From positions 1 to 60,954 of the forward strand of contig CAJFPF010000124.1 in the NCBI GenBank assembly GCA_904398655.1: a stretch of 60,954 nt of DNA. The letters are read 5' to 3'. Of the stretch, positions 23,845-32,412 are shown piece by piece; the stretch's first letter is position 1, and each line of letters begins with the position of its first letter. The translations under genes were made by a program, and so were the position numbers. The notes beneath the pieces were generated by a model. That model did not search any database. It saw only the letters and a list, made by a program, of their open reading frames with translations, and was not told the DNA's origin. The stretch is from an uncultured Anaerotruncus sp. (GTDB lineage Bacteria > Bacillota > Clostridia > Oscillospirales > Ruminococcaceae).

Positions 23845-26412
23845 TTAGGACTGCTGGTTGAGCTTCATCTCCATCCAGCGTTCCTTAGAGATGAGCACCT
23901 GGCGGGGCTTGCTGCCCTCAAACGGGCCCACAATTCCCTTGGCCTCCATCTCGTCCACGATGCGAGCGGCTCGGGCGTAACCCAATTTCAGCCGCCGTTG
24001 GAGCAGGGAGGTGGAGGCCATGCCCGCCTCCACCACCACCTCGATGGCGGGCAACAACATCTCATCCTCTGCGTTTTCTGTTTCTCCGGCATCCCCGCCG
24101 GATTTGGATCCTTTGGAGGCCACCACGTGGTTGTCGATCTCCTCGATCACCGTTTCATCATAGGCAGCGGTGGAATCCCTCTTGATAAAATCTATGACCG
24201 CTTCGATCTCCTCATCGGTGACAAAGCAACCCTGTACGCGGGTGGGTTTCGGGTTTCCTACCGGGTTAAAGAGCATATCGCCCCGTCCCAATAGTTTTTC
24301 AGCGCCGCCCATGTCCAGAATGGTGCGGCTGTCCACCTGGGAGGAGACGGCAAAGGCGATCCGAGAGGGGATGTTGGCTTTGATGACACCAGTGATGACG
24401 TCCACCGAGGGCCTCTGGGTGGCGATAATCAGATGCATCCCCGCTGCCCGGGCCATCTGAGCCAGACGGCAGATGTAGTCCTCGATCTCGTTGGGTGCCG
24501 CCATCATCAGGTCGGCCAGCTCGTCAATGATGATGACCACCTGGGGCAGAGGTTCCATCCCCTCAGTGCGCTCCGCCAGATGGTTGTAGGAGGACAGGTC
24601 CCGCACCGAGTTGTCCGCAAACAGCTTATATCGTTTGAGCATCTCAGTGACCGCCCAGGAGAGGGCGCCCGCCGCCTTTTTGGGGTCGGTAACCACCGGC
24701 ACCAGCAGCTGGGGGATACCATTGTAGACCCCCAGTTCCACCACTTTGGGGTCGATCATCAAAAATCGTACCTCATCGGGGGTGGATTTATAGAGCAAAG
24801 AGACGATGATCGAGTTGATGCATACCGATTTGCCCGAACCAGTGGAACCGGCGATGAGCAGATGGGGCATTTTTGCAATATCCGCAACCACAATATTGCC
24901 GGCAATATCCCGGCCCAGAGCGGCCGAGAGACGGCTGGGGGCGTTTTGAAACTCGGGAGAGTCCAGGATCTCCCGAATGGAGACGGCGGACACCGTTTTG
25001 TTGGGCACCTCGATCCCAACGGCCGCTTTGTTGGGAATTGGGGCTTCAATACGTACGCCGGCAGAGGCCAGATTCAGGGCGATGTCATCCGCCAGATTGG
25101 TGATCTTGGAGATCTTTACACCAGCGGAGGGTTGGAGCTCATAGCGGGTTACGGCCGGCCCTCTGGCAATATCTACAATCCGCGTCTGAACTCCAAAGGA
25201 TGCCAGGGTATCCACCAGCCGCTGGGCGTTCTGTTTTAATTCCTCTGTGAGATCCCCGTCCCGCTTCCGCTTAGGTTCCCGCAACAAGGAGAGCGGAGGC
25301 TTCTGGTAGACCACCGGCGGAGCAGCTGGTTCCAATTCCTCCGGAGCGGAACTGGCGGACGCCTCTTGAGATGGCGTTTCTTCTGGGGAAGGAACATCTT
25401 CTTCCGGCTCCGGTTCAGCGGAAGCATCCGGTAGATCGGACATGGGCTGGGAGAACAGCTTGTCCCAATCCAAAGGAGCTTCCGTCTCCTGAGAGTCAGA
25501 TTCCTTGACTTCAGGCGGAAGATTGAAATGGAATCCCTCCTCCTCGACCGGCGGGGAGGTCTTCTCCTGTGCGGATGGAGCGGGGGGGACATACTGCATC
25601 GCGTCGTCTTCCGGCATGAGAGAGAACCCACCTGCTTGAGCGGGATCAAAGTCATCATCAATGGGGATATCAATGGAAAATTTGTGTTTCTGCGGTTTTT
25701 TGGAGGTCCTGGAGACAGGTTCTTGAATGGGAACAGCAGCTGCGGGAGTCCGTTGTTCTTTTGGAGGATGGGGAGGACGCTGTGCGCGCCGTTGCTCCTG
25801 TTGAAGCATTTGATCCGCATAGGTCTCTTCCAGGTGTTTCACGGGCTGTTTGGCGGCCCGGGCCAGCCCAATGAGGGTGCCTCCGGTGAGAATCATCAAG
25901 AATACAAAGACGAGCAGCACAATCACAATGCCGCCCCCCACCTTGCCGCAGTAGAGCAAAAGCGGCAAACCGACCAGTGTCCCAGCCAATCCGCCGGAGT
26001 GGAGCGCAATCCCCTCGGTGATACATTCCACCAGCATCTCCAACAGATTGATGTCCACCGAACGGGGAACCCCCATCTGGAAGATCTGAAGCGCACCGCA
26101 GATGAGCACCACCAGCACCGCTCCACAGATGGCCTTCCCTTGGACCTTTTGCCCTTTGGTCAACAAAACAGCGATGTAGAAGAGCAGCAGAATCAGCGCA
26201 ACCGCTCCGAGGCCAAAGAGGCCAAAGAGAGCGTTATGTAGCCACCGCCAAAGGCTGACGCCTTCCACAAGCGCGAGCGCAGTCAAAAAGATCCCCAGAG
26301 CGAACAGAATCACTGCATGGATCTGTTGGCGCGCCCGCTTTTGGGCGGCATTTTTTTTGCGGGTGGCGGCGCTGGAACGCTTGCCTCCCTTGGAAGATGA
26401 TCTTGTGGCCAT
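23845..26412 (-). CDS. ftsK: DNA translocase FtsK/SpoIIIE
   Basis: A membrane-bound DNA pump that clears the chromosome from the division or sporulation septum. The 855-aa protein has four N-terminal membrane helices (about 30-190) and an acidic Pro/Glu-rich linker (about 200-375). Its RecA-like motor has alpha and beta domains: Walker [11 protein letters not shown] near 516-525 and Walker [14 protein letters not shown] near 625, with [21 protein letters not shown] following. A C-terminal gamma winged helix ([27 protein letters not shown]) recognises KOPS/SRS-type sites. The linkage with ylzJ and tepA upstream copies the Bacillus spoIIIE neighbourhood; uppP is inserted here. Confidence 0.96.
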   Translation of the reverse strand: MATRSSSKGGKRSSAATRKKNAAQKRARQQIHAVILFALGIFLTALALVEGVSLWRWLHNALFGLFGLGAVALILLLFYIAVLLTKGQKVQGKAICGAVLVVLICGALQIFQMGVPRSVDINLLEMLVECITEGIALHSGGLAGTLVGLPLLLYCGKVGGGIVIVLLVFVFLMILTGGTLIGLARAAKQPVKHLEETYADQMLQQEQRRAQRPPHPPKEQRTPAAAVPIQEPVSRTSKKPQKHKFSIDIPIDDDFDPAQAGGFSLMPEDDAMQYVPPAPSAQEKTSPPVEEEGFHFNLPPEVKESDSQETEAPLDWDKLFSQPMSDLPDASAEPEPEEDVPSPEETPSQEASASSAPEELEPAAPPVVYQKPPLSLLREPKRKRDGDLTEELKQNAQRLVDTLASFGVQTRIVDIARGPAVTRYELQPSAGVKISKITNLADDIALNLASAGVRIEAPIPNKAAVGIEVPNKTVSAVSIREILDSPEFQNAPSRLSAALGRDIAGNIVVADIAKMPHLLIAGSTGSGKSVCINSIIVSLLYKSTPDEVRFLMIDPKVVELGVYNGIPQLLVPVVTDPKKAAGALSWAVTEMLKRYKLFADNSVRDLSSYNHLAERTEGMEPLPQVVIIIDELADLMMAAPNEIEDYICRLAQMARAAGMHLIIATQRPSVDVITGVIKANIPSRIAFAVSSQVDSRTILDMGGAEKLLGRGDMLFNPVGNPKPTRVQGCFVTDEEIEAVIDFIKRDSTAAYDETVIEEIDNHVVASKGSKSGGDAGETENAEDEMLLPAIEVVVEAGMASTSLLQRRLKLGYARAARIVDEMEAKGIVGPFEGSKPRQVLISKERWMEMKLNQQS

Positions 26413-26445
26413 GATGCCTCCTCTTTTCCTCAGAAAAAATGAACG

Positions 26446-27330
26446 TCACAGGCTGGAGAAAAACTGTTGAATGGGATACCCCAGAAGCCGGTCGGAAAAT
26501 CCCACCACCAGCGTCAATGTCCCCAGGACCAACGTGTACCAGCCGAAATATTTGAGCTTGTTGCCCCGGACCACCCACTGTACCGTGCGGATAGCGAGGA
26601 TTCCCACCACCAGAGAGGTAAAAAAACCAGTGAGAATAACCCCCAGGGGTAGCTGGATCCCCTCCTGGACAGCGTCGGGAATCTCCAAAATAATGGCCCC
26701 CAGTACAGCGGGGATTCCCAGAATGAAAGAGTAGGTAACCGCGAACTCCCGCTGAAGTCCCCAAAGCATCCCTGTGCAGATGGTGGAGCCGGAGCGGGAG
26801 ATACCGGGCATGGTCGCCACCACCTGGGCGATGCCAATGGCAGCGGCGGATTTGGCGGTCATATCCTTGGCGGTGCGCCTCCCCCGGTCATGCCGGGAGG
26901 CCGAGGTAAGCAGCAGCCCGGTGAGCAAAAAACAGAATCCTTCCACAGTAATGTCCCGGTCGGTGGAGAACCCCTCTATAAAATCTTTCAGGAGCAGCAT
27001 CACAAATAGAGGCAGCAGGGAGAGGGCCAGCATCAAAAGCATCCTCCGGGCAGGCGGGAAGGACCGGGCCCCTTGGCGAAACAGCCGACCGGTAAATAGG
27101 TCGCCCAACAGCCGGAATCCCTCCACCATCAGTTCCAGGATGGTGCGCCAAAACAGGATGCACACCGCCACCAGGGTACCTGCATGGAGAAGAATGGAAA
27201 ATAAAAATCCGGTGTCTCCGGAGTTTCCGCTGAAATATTGGAACAGGGACAGATGGCCGGAACTGGAGACCGGCAGAAACTCGGTGAGACCCTGCAGGAC
27301 CCCCTGCAAAAATGCTTGTAAGATGGTCAT
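26446..27330 (-). CDS. uppP: undecaprenyl-diphosphatase
   Basis: A multi-pass membrane enzyme that recycles undecaprenyl diphosphate to the monophosphate carrier used in peptidoglycan and teichoic acid synthesis, and that also gives bacitracin tolerance. The 294-aa protein holds both conserved motifs: GLTEFLPVSSSGH (residues about 15-27) and PGISRSGSTICTGM (about 175-188) with the catalytic Ser/Arg. It has about eight helices. An AAGGAG site precedes the ATG at 27330. It lies 33 bp before ftsK, which suggests cotranscription. Confidence 0.96.
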   Translation of the reverse strand: MTILQAFLQGVLQGLTEFLPVSSSGHLSLFQYFSGNSGDTGFLFSILLHAGTLVAVCILFWRTILELMVEGFRLLGDLFTGRLFRQGARSFPPARRMLLMLALSLLPLFVMLLLKDFIEGFSTDRDITVEGFCFLLTGLLLTSASRHDRGRRTAKDMTAKSAAAIGIAQVVATMPGISRSGSTICTGMLWGLQREFAVTYSFILGIPAVLGAIILEIPDAVQEGIQLPLGVILTGFFTSLVVGILAIRTVQWVVRGNKLKYFGWYTLVLGTLTLVVGFSDRLLGYPIQQFFSSL

Positions 27331-27350
27331 AGATGCTTGCTCCTTCTGTC

Positions 27351-27584
27351 TTAAGGGCGGCGTCTAGCGGGGGGAAGTTTCCCCGGAGGAACGACCGCTC
27401 CCGGAAAATAACGGGGGTCCAGATAGAGACCGGGATCGGTGGAAATCAGTCGTGAGAGGGTGAAGCTTCCATCCCGGTTTTGAATCCCCTGCAGATAACC
27501 GTTATGCATCTGACGGTAGGTGTATGACTGGCCCTCTGGCCGATAGAAAACGAGGGAAAGAGGTTGAATGGTGTGCAGCAGCAT
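27351..27584 (-). CDS. YlzJ-like protein
   Basis: A 77-aa protein of the YlzJ family, recognised from the LLHTIQPLSLVFYRPEG opening and its position. In Bacillus ylzJ lies between tepA (ymfB) and spoIIIE, as here apart from the intervening uppP. Its ATG overlaps the tepA stop by one base (TGATG), so translation is coupled. The family has no known function; the C-terminus is Pro/Arg-rich. Confidence 0.85.
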   Translation of the reverse strand: MLLHTIQPLSLVFYRPEGQSYTYRQMHNGYLQGIQNRDGSFTLSRLISTDPGLYLDPRYFPGAVVPPGKLPPARRRP

Positions 27585-28315
27585 CAGGATGCCCTCCCCT
27601 CGATCATGACGTAAAGGGCGTCGATCACATCCGATACGCCTCCCAGCGCGTCGATCAACCCCTCCTCCACAGCGGATTCCCCATCCAACACGGTGCCTAC
27701 ATCCATGACCAGCTCATCCTTGTTCATCATCAGTTGGCGGAATCGTTCGGCGGATATGCGGGAGTTTTCTGTGACAAATTTGACAATCCGCTCCTGCATC
27801 CGGTCAAAGTAGGAGAGGGTTTGGGGCACTCCCAAAACCAACCCGTTCATCCGCACAGGGTGGACGGTCATTGTGGCGGAGGGAACGATAAAGCTTTTGC
27901 GGGCGGAAACCGCCAATGGCACACCAATGGAGTGCCCGCCGCCCAATACCAGTGAGACGGTGGGTTTACGCATGCCGCTGAGCAGCTCTGCAATCGCCAG
28001 CCCCGCCTCCACATCGCCGCCTACCGTGTTGAGGATGATGACCAGGCCCTCGATCTCTGGATCCTGCTCCACCGCCAACAGTTGGGGGATGACATGTTCA
28101 TACTTGGTGGTTTTATTCTGGGCCGGCAAAATAAAATGCCCCTCAATCTGTCCGATAATGGTCAGACAGTGGATCACATGCTTCCCCTTGGAGGCGGTGA
28201 CGCCACCCAATTGCAAAATTTGGTCCACTTGGTCAGCTGGGGCGGGATCTGGCAGAGGCTCCGGACCCTCTGAAGAGGGGTCCTCCTGGGCATAGGCCAA
28301 AACATCCTCTTGCAT
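27584..28315 (-). CDS. tepA: ClpP-like serine protease, TepA/YmfB family
   Basis: A 243-aa crotonase/ClpP-fold protein linked in Bacillus to protein export and forespore function. A Ser/Pro/Glu-rich N-terminal tail (1-40) precedes the protease core. The core has [14 protein letters not shown], the active-site stretch [22 protein letters not shown], the nucleophile segment [12 protein letters not shown], and the His segment [13 protein letters not shown]. The ATG at 28315 has AAGGAGG about nine bases upstream and replaces a longer in-frame start. It is coupled to ylzJ downstream. Confidence 0.9.
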   Translation of the reverse strand: MQEDVLAYAQEDPSSEGPEPLPDPAPADQVDQILQLGGVTASKGKHVIHCLTIIGQIEGHFILPAQNKTTKYEHVIPQLLAVEQDPEIEGLVIILNTVGGDVEAGLAIAELLSGMRKPTVSLVLGGGHSIGVPLAVSARKSFIVPSATMTVHPVRMNGLVLGVPQTLSYFDRMQERIVKFVTENSRISAERFRQLMMNKDELVMDVGTVLDGESAVEEGLIDALGGVSDVIDALYVMIEGRAS

Positions 28316-28431
28316 GGAAAATACCTCCTTCAAAATGGTGATGCTGTTAGCATTGACCATTCTTTGGAGGATATGCCCGATCCATGTTTATACGGGACGC
28401 AAAGAGAAGCATATCACATTTTTCATGAAAA

Positions 28432-28935
28432 TCAAAGGAATTTTTCGGAGAGGCTCTCTCGGTCCTTTAACAATTGCATGTAGTGTTCAGCAGATTGCCG
28501 GTTGCCGTCCATCTCCTGAGCAGTGAGCGGACGGGTACGCTTGGCTGGATGGCCCATGATCATTGTCCCGTCGGGCACCACTGTTCCTGAGGTCACCAGA
28601 GCGCCAGCTGCCACAATGCAGTTGTTGCCGATCACCGCCCCGTTAAGTACGATAGCGCCCATGCCAATGAGGGAGTTGTTCCCCACAGTGCAGCCATGCA
28701 GGATCGCGCCATGGCCCACCGTCACATGATCCCCCACTTGTAGGGGGAAACCCGTGTCGGTGTGGAGCACACAGCAGTCCTGGATGTTGGTTCCCTTGCC
28801 CACCGAAATGGAGGCAATGTCCCCTCGAAGCACCGCGTTGTACCAGATGCCGCAGTGAGCGGCAATGGAGACATCCCCTACAACCACTGCACCGGGGAGA
28901 AGTCTGGCTGTGGGATGGATGGCTGGTTGTTGCAT
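28432..28935 (-). CDS. gamma-type carbonic anhydrase family protein
   Basis: A 167-aa left-handed beta-helix (hexapeptide repeat) protein. The repeats run from GAVVVGDVSIAAHCGIWYNAVLRGD to MGAIVLNGAVIGNNCIVAAGALV. The three zinc-ligand histidines are visible in VLHTDTG and GHGAILHG, as in YrdA/CaiE-like gamma carbonic anhydrases. Carbonic anhydrase activity is not certain for this subgroup. The ATG at 28935 has AAAGGA upstream and is preferred to a TTG eight codons earlier. The gene follows comEB closely. Confidence 0.88.
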   Translation of the reverse strand: MQQPAIHPTARLLPGAVVVGDVSIAAHCGIWYNAVLRGDIASISVGKGTNIQDCCVLHTDTGFPLQVGDHVTVGHGAILHGCTVGNNSLIGMGAIVLNGAVIGNNCIVAAGALVTSGTVVPDGTMIMGHPAKRTRPLTAQEMDGNRQSAEHYMQLLKDRESLSEKFL

Positions 28936-28955
28936 CTGTCCGTCCTTTCGTTGGG

Positions 28956-29447
28956 TCAATAATTGGAGCTCCCTTGGAGGCTCTCATCGTTGGTGATCCA
29001 TTCCTCTGAGACGTTGATTGTGCGGTAGTGGTCCCGGTCATCCCGGACGACCACTGTGGAGATACCCGCGTTAATGATCACCCGGGCGCACATGGAGCAG
29101 GGGCAGGCGTTTTTCACATATTCGCCAGTGTCATATTCCTTGCCCACCAGATAGAGGGTGGCCCCCAGCATGTCGTTGCGGGAGGCATGGATGATGGCGT
29201 TCATTTCCGCATGTACCGAACGGCAGAGCTCATACCGCTGCCCCCGCGGAACCCCCAGCTGGGCCCGGGTACAATACCCCAGGTCACAACAATTTTTGCG
29301 GCCCCTGGGGGCGCCCACATAGCCGGTAGAGACTATTTGATCATTTTTTACAATAATCGCTCCAAAATTACGCCGCAGGCAGGTTCCCCGTTCAATCACC
29401 GTCTCGGCAATATCCAGATAGTAGTTGGTCTTGTCCCGTCTCTCCAT
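28956..29447 (-). CDS. comEB: dCMP deaminase (ComEB type)
   Basis: A zinc-dependent enzyme that deaminates dCMP to dUMP, feeding thymidylate synthesis. The 163-aa protein contains the zinc site CRSVHAEMNAI with the catalytic His/Glu, and CPCSMCARVIINAGI with the two further Cys ligands. It also has RRNFGAIIVKNDQIVSTGYVGAPRG near the N-terminus. I use the ATG at 29447, the family start, though the ribosome binding site there is weak. A GTG four codons upstream (29459) is possible. It lies 39 bp after the zinc-ribbon gene. Confidence 0.9.
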   Translation of the reverse strand: MERRDKTNYYLDIAETVIERGTCLRRNFGAIIVKNDQIVSTGYVGAPRGRKNCCDLGYCTRAQLGVPRGQRYELCRSVHAEMNAIIHASRNDMLGATLYLVGKEYDTGEYVKNACPCSMCARVIINAGISTVVVRDDRDHYRTINVSEEWITNDESLQGSSNY

Positions 29448-29486
29448 AGTTGATTTCACATCCTTTTTCACAGGCCGTCGGTACAC

Positions 29487-29744
29487 TCAGCGGTCATATT
29501 CCAATGGCGCCCCACACTTGGGACAGTGGATGGTTCCATTCTTGGACCACTGGGGCGGCGCCCCTCGCCAACCGCATTTGGGGCAGCGCAAGGAGTATTT
29601 GATGAGGATAGCGGCAATCAGGCAGCCTCCCCCGGCTCCCACCAGCCACGTTGTCGCCCACCACTGGCCCACCAACATCAAAACAGCGCCCAAGGCACAC
29701 AACAGGATGGCCGCCCGGGCCCACCGCCGGGAAATCTTTTTCAC
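29487..29744 (-). CDS. small membrane protein with zinc ribbon
   Basis: An 85-aa protein with two membrane helices (about 10-27 and 31-48) followed by a cytoplasmic zinc ribbon (CPKCGWRG, then CPKCGAPLEYDR) with two CxxC pairs. It is not assigned to a function. It is the first gene of a leftward run that continues with comEB and the carbonic anhydrase-like gene. Confidence 0.75.
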   Translation of the reverse strand: MKKISRRWARAAILLCALGAVLMLVGQWWATTWLVGAGGGCLIAAILIKYSLRCPKCGWRGAPPQWSKNGTIHCPKCGAPLEYDR

Positions 29745-30024
29745 AAAATCCCTTCTTCCTCCTACTTGCTAGTTAGGATTGCAAGAATGTTCAGAATCCT
29801 TTATAATACAGAGGGAATTTAGAAAAGGAAGGGGACAGAGGGCGCCTCTGCCCTGCTGAATGTTCTCTTTTCAGTATACCATTTTTCAGGCCTTATTGCA
29901 ATCTCAGAAAATGAGAGCTCCCTGGGGGGTACAACTGTGGAAAAATGTGGGTGATGTTGCCTGGCAATGGGGACGAAAGAATTGCACAGGTGCCGTGGAA
30001 ATGGTCATTTTGGGGAGTGGCACC

Positions 30025-30327
30025 ATGAAAGACAGCGTGGTCTATCAAGCATACTCCTCCAATAAGTGGTTTCGGTTCCAGGGATATCGCAAACGCAGCT
30101 ATAATGTGGGGAATGTGCAAAAGGAGATCACAGATACATATATGGGTCCGGAATGGTTTGACTACGGCAATCTTTCTGATGATGCGCATTATGCGGAAAC
30201 CTTGGAACGGGCCATCGAAATTGGGGAGGAATTATGGAGAATCTATCCAATCTTAAGGTGCTGCGGGAGCTATTGGCCCGCCATGGCTTCACCTTTTCCA
30301 AGGCGTTGGGACAGAACTTTTTGGTGA
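30025..30327 (+). CDS. hypothetical protein upstream of ksgA, doubtful
   Basis: A 100-aa open frame from an ATG with GGGGAG seven bases upstream. The same frame is open back to 29860. Residues 1-75 look protein-like (KDSVVYQAYSSNKWFRF, then YMGPEWFDYGNLSDDAHYAETLERA). The final 30 codons overlap ksgA in another frame and have a strange composition (Cys/Trp/Pro/Arg-rich). It may be a real small gene, or a decayed remnant whose end has been lost. No family was recognised. Confidence 0.35.
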   Translation: MKDSVVYQAYSSNKWFRFQGYRKRSYNVGNVQKEITDTYMGPEWFDYGNLSDDAHYAETLERAIEIGEELWRIYPILRCCGSYWPAMASPFPRRWDRTFW

Positions 30328-31085
30328 ATCCCACCGTCTGCCCGCGGATGGCCCGGGAGGGAGGGGCAGCCCCCGGTGTGGGGGTATTGGAGATCGGCGC
30401 GGGGGTGGGGGTGCTCACCGCAGAGCTGGCTCGCTTGGCGGAAAAGGTGGTTTGTATAGAGATTGATACCCGGCTGTTGCCGGTATTGGATGAGACGTTG
30501 GCGGAATTTTCCAATGTGGAGATCGTCAACGCCGATGTGATGCAGGTGGATCTACAAGCGCTTTTGGCGGAGAAGTTCGCGGGCCTGGAGGTGGTGGTCT
30601 GCGCCAACCTGCCCTACTACATCACCTCTCCTATCCTCATGCGCCTGTTGGAGCAGAATTTACCGGTGCGTTCCATCACCGTCATGGTTCAGAAGGAGGC
30701 TGCCCAGCGGTTGTGTGCTGCTCCCGGTTCCCGCCAGGTGGGTGCGGTGAGCATTGCGGTGCGGTATTACAGCGAACCCAAAGTGCTCTTTCAGGTGAGC
30801 CGGGGTTCTTTTATGCCCGCGCCAGATGTGGACAGTGCGGTCATCCGCCTGGATGTGCTCCCAAAGCCGGCGGTGGATGCCCCGCCACAGGCGTTTTTTA
30901 AGGTGGTGAAGGCGGCGTTCTCCATGCGCCGGAAGACCCTGCTCAACTGCCTATCTGGCGGACTGGGGGTATCTAAAGAGCAGGTCAGAGAGCTGTTGAA
31001 GCGGGCGAAGGTATCGGAGGGGGCTCGGGCGGAGCAGCTATCTATGGAGCAGTTTGCCGCGATTGCCCGGGCTCTTGCCGGCTGA
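30234..31085 (+). CDS. rsmA: 16S rRNA (adenine1518/1519-N6)-dimethyltransferase
   Basis: The universal KsgA/RsmA enzyme that dimethylates two adjacent adenines of helix 45 in small-subunit maturation; loss confers kasugamycin resistance. The 283-aa protein has the AdoMet motif VLEIGAGVGVLT preceded by ALGQNFLVNPTV. Motif IV, NLPYYITSPI, is followed by VMVQKEAAQRL and the C-terminal helical domain (FSMRRKTLLNCLSGG). The start ATG follows GGGAGGAATT. A hairpin terminator ends the unit. Confidence 0.96.
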   Translation: MENLSNLKVLRELLARHGFTFSKALGQNFLVNPTVCPRMAREGGAAPGVGVLEIGAGVGVLTAELARLAEKVVCIEIDTRLLPVLDETLAEFSNVEIVNADVMQVDLQALLAEKFAGLEVVVCANLPYYITSPILMRLLEQNLPVRSITVMVQKEAAQRLCAAPGSRQVGAVSIAVRYYSEPKVLFQVSRGSFMPAPDVDSAVIRLDVLPKPAVDAPPQAFFKVVKAAFSMRRKTLLNCLSGGLGVSKEQVRELLKRAKVSEGARAEQLSMEQFAAIARALAG

Positions 31086-31140
31086 ATGTGCGCGATGGGA
31101 CTTTAAAGAGAAATTTACGCTGGATAAAGCGGCTATTTCT

Positions 31141-31173
31141 GCAAAAAAGCGCTCCTAGTGGGCGCTTTTTTGC
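31141..31173 (+). terminator. terminator of rsmA
   Basis: A 12-bp stem GCAAAAAAGCGC/GCGCTTTTTTGC (31141-31152 with 31162-31173) with a 9-base loop, 55 bp after the rsmA stop. Confidence 0.85.
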
Positions 31174-31274
31174 ATTCTACGCGCAAAATACCGGATGAGG
31201 AGGGGTGGATACCTGCCGGCTGGCGCTTCAAAAAAAGTTTACAAAGAGTTCCATAAAATATTCACAGTTGGGCC

Positions 31275-31305
31275 TTTACCTAGAGTTAACTCTAGATGTT
31301 AAAAT
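31275..31305 (+). promoter_or_regulatory. MerR-type promoter with operator dyad in a 19-bp spacer
   Basis: The -35 TTTACC (31275-31280) and -10 TAAAAT (31300-31305) are separated by 19 bp. The spacer region holds a perfect 16-bp palindrome, CTAGAGTTAACTCTAG (31280-31295), centred between the two boxes. Over-long spacers with a centred dyad are the hallmark of promoters activated by MerR-family proteins (compare SoxR and MerR sites). It is the only clear promoter before the nine-gene unit that contains dltABCDX and lies 73 bp before its first start codon. No MerR gene is in the window. Confidence 0.75.
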
Positions 31306-31378
31306 GAATCATATCACGAAGAGAGAGGCACAGGATATGCACCCTTGTTGGAAAGGATATCACAAAGGGGGAAGATGG

Positions 31379-32371
31379 ATGAACCAAAGGATGCTAGTCT
31401 TTATCTGCGTTGCGGCGCTATGGTTGAGTGGGTGTGAACGGGGCACCTCCCAATCCCCCTCCGGAGAGGGATCTCCGGTTACGAATTCCCAATCCGTGGG
31501 CGTCTCTTCCCAGCCAGAAAAGACGCTGGATCCACCGGCGAATTCCTCTCAATTGGAAGGGGGGGTAGCCTATCCGCCTCAGGAGGGGAGCGGTGCTTCT
31601 TCCCAGGAAGATACAAAGCAACTCCACCCCTATTTAGAGGAGTTGGTGGACGGAATTGTCACCCAAATCTACACCCCTGGCATGAGCGAATATGAGCGTA
31701 CAAAAGCCGCGTTTGACTATATGGTGGAACACACCATCCTGGATGAGCCCATCGGCTTGGACCTCTGGCGGGTACATGGGGGAGGGGATCAGCCGATTCC
31801 TTACCTCCAGCAGCGGGCTCTAAGCCCCCTGCGGTTTGGAGTGGGCATGTGTGAGGATTATGCCGCCGCCTTGACTCTGCTGTTGAGAGGAATGGGGCTG
31901 GAGGCCCAATATGTCCCCGGACTCACCTATTCGGTGGAGGGAAATTTGGTGGATCATGCCTGGACGGTGGTACGGATTGATGGTGTTTGGTACCATTTGG
32001 ACAGCCAGCTGGAGGACAACATCTCGCGCCATGGGTCTATCCGCTATCGCTATTTTCTCAAAGGGGACGCCACCATGTCCGGTTCCCACCGATGGGGACA
32101 GAACTTAATCAACACCGGCCTATTAACTCCGGAGCAAAACCGGGAGATTGCGGAGGACTACCCCACGCCCGCCTGCCCTCAGGATTATCCGTCCCCAGAG
32201 CGGTATATGTTGGAGGATGGCGCCGCCCCAAATTTGGAGGCCCTGCGTTTGGAAGCGGAGGGGGAGGTCGCTGCTTGGGAGGGGGAACATGGTCCTCTGG
32301 AACCTATGCAGCTCAACACAGTCCCGCCGGTCTTTGGGCTGGAGGGATTTGGCCCACCGGATGAGGGGTGA
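31379..32371 (+). CDS. transglutaminase-like lipoprotein (first copy)
   Basis: A 330-aa lipoprotein. The signal peptide ends with the lipobox ALWLSGC, followed by a long Ser/Pro/Gln-rich tether (about 22-85). A transglutaminase-core domain has the catalytic triad Cys158 (GVGMCEDYAAA), His193 (VDHAW) and Asp208 (YHLDSQLED). Such exported domains are papain-fold thiol enzymes that cleave or cross-link peptides, often in cell wall. The ATG at 31379 has AAAGGGGG upstream; the long in-frame extension has no homology. It shares family, and motifs such as DGVWYHLD and YRYFLKGD, with the gene at 36817. It is the first gene of the dlt-containing unit. Confidence 0.85.
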   Translation: MNQRMLVFICVAALWLSGCERGTSQSPSGEGSPVTNSQSVGVSSQPEKTLDPPANSSQLEGGVAYPPQEGSGASSQEDTKQLHPYLEELVDGIVTQIYTPGMSEYERTKAAFDYMVEHTILDEPIGLDLWRVHGGGDQPIPYLQQRALSPLRFGVGMCEDYAAALTLLLRGMGLEAQYVPGLTYSVEGNLVDHAWTVVRIDGVWYHLDSQLEDNISRHGSIRYRYFLKGDATMSGSHRWGQNLINTGLLTPEQNREIAEDYPTPACPQDYPSPERYMLEDGAAPNLEALRLEAEGEVAAWEGEHGPLEPMQLNTVPPVFGLEGFGPPDEG

Positions 32372-32412
32372 CTCCTCTTTGTCACTTGCAAGAATATGTG
32401 GATTGGAAAGGG

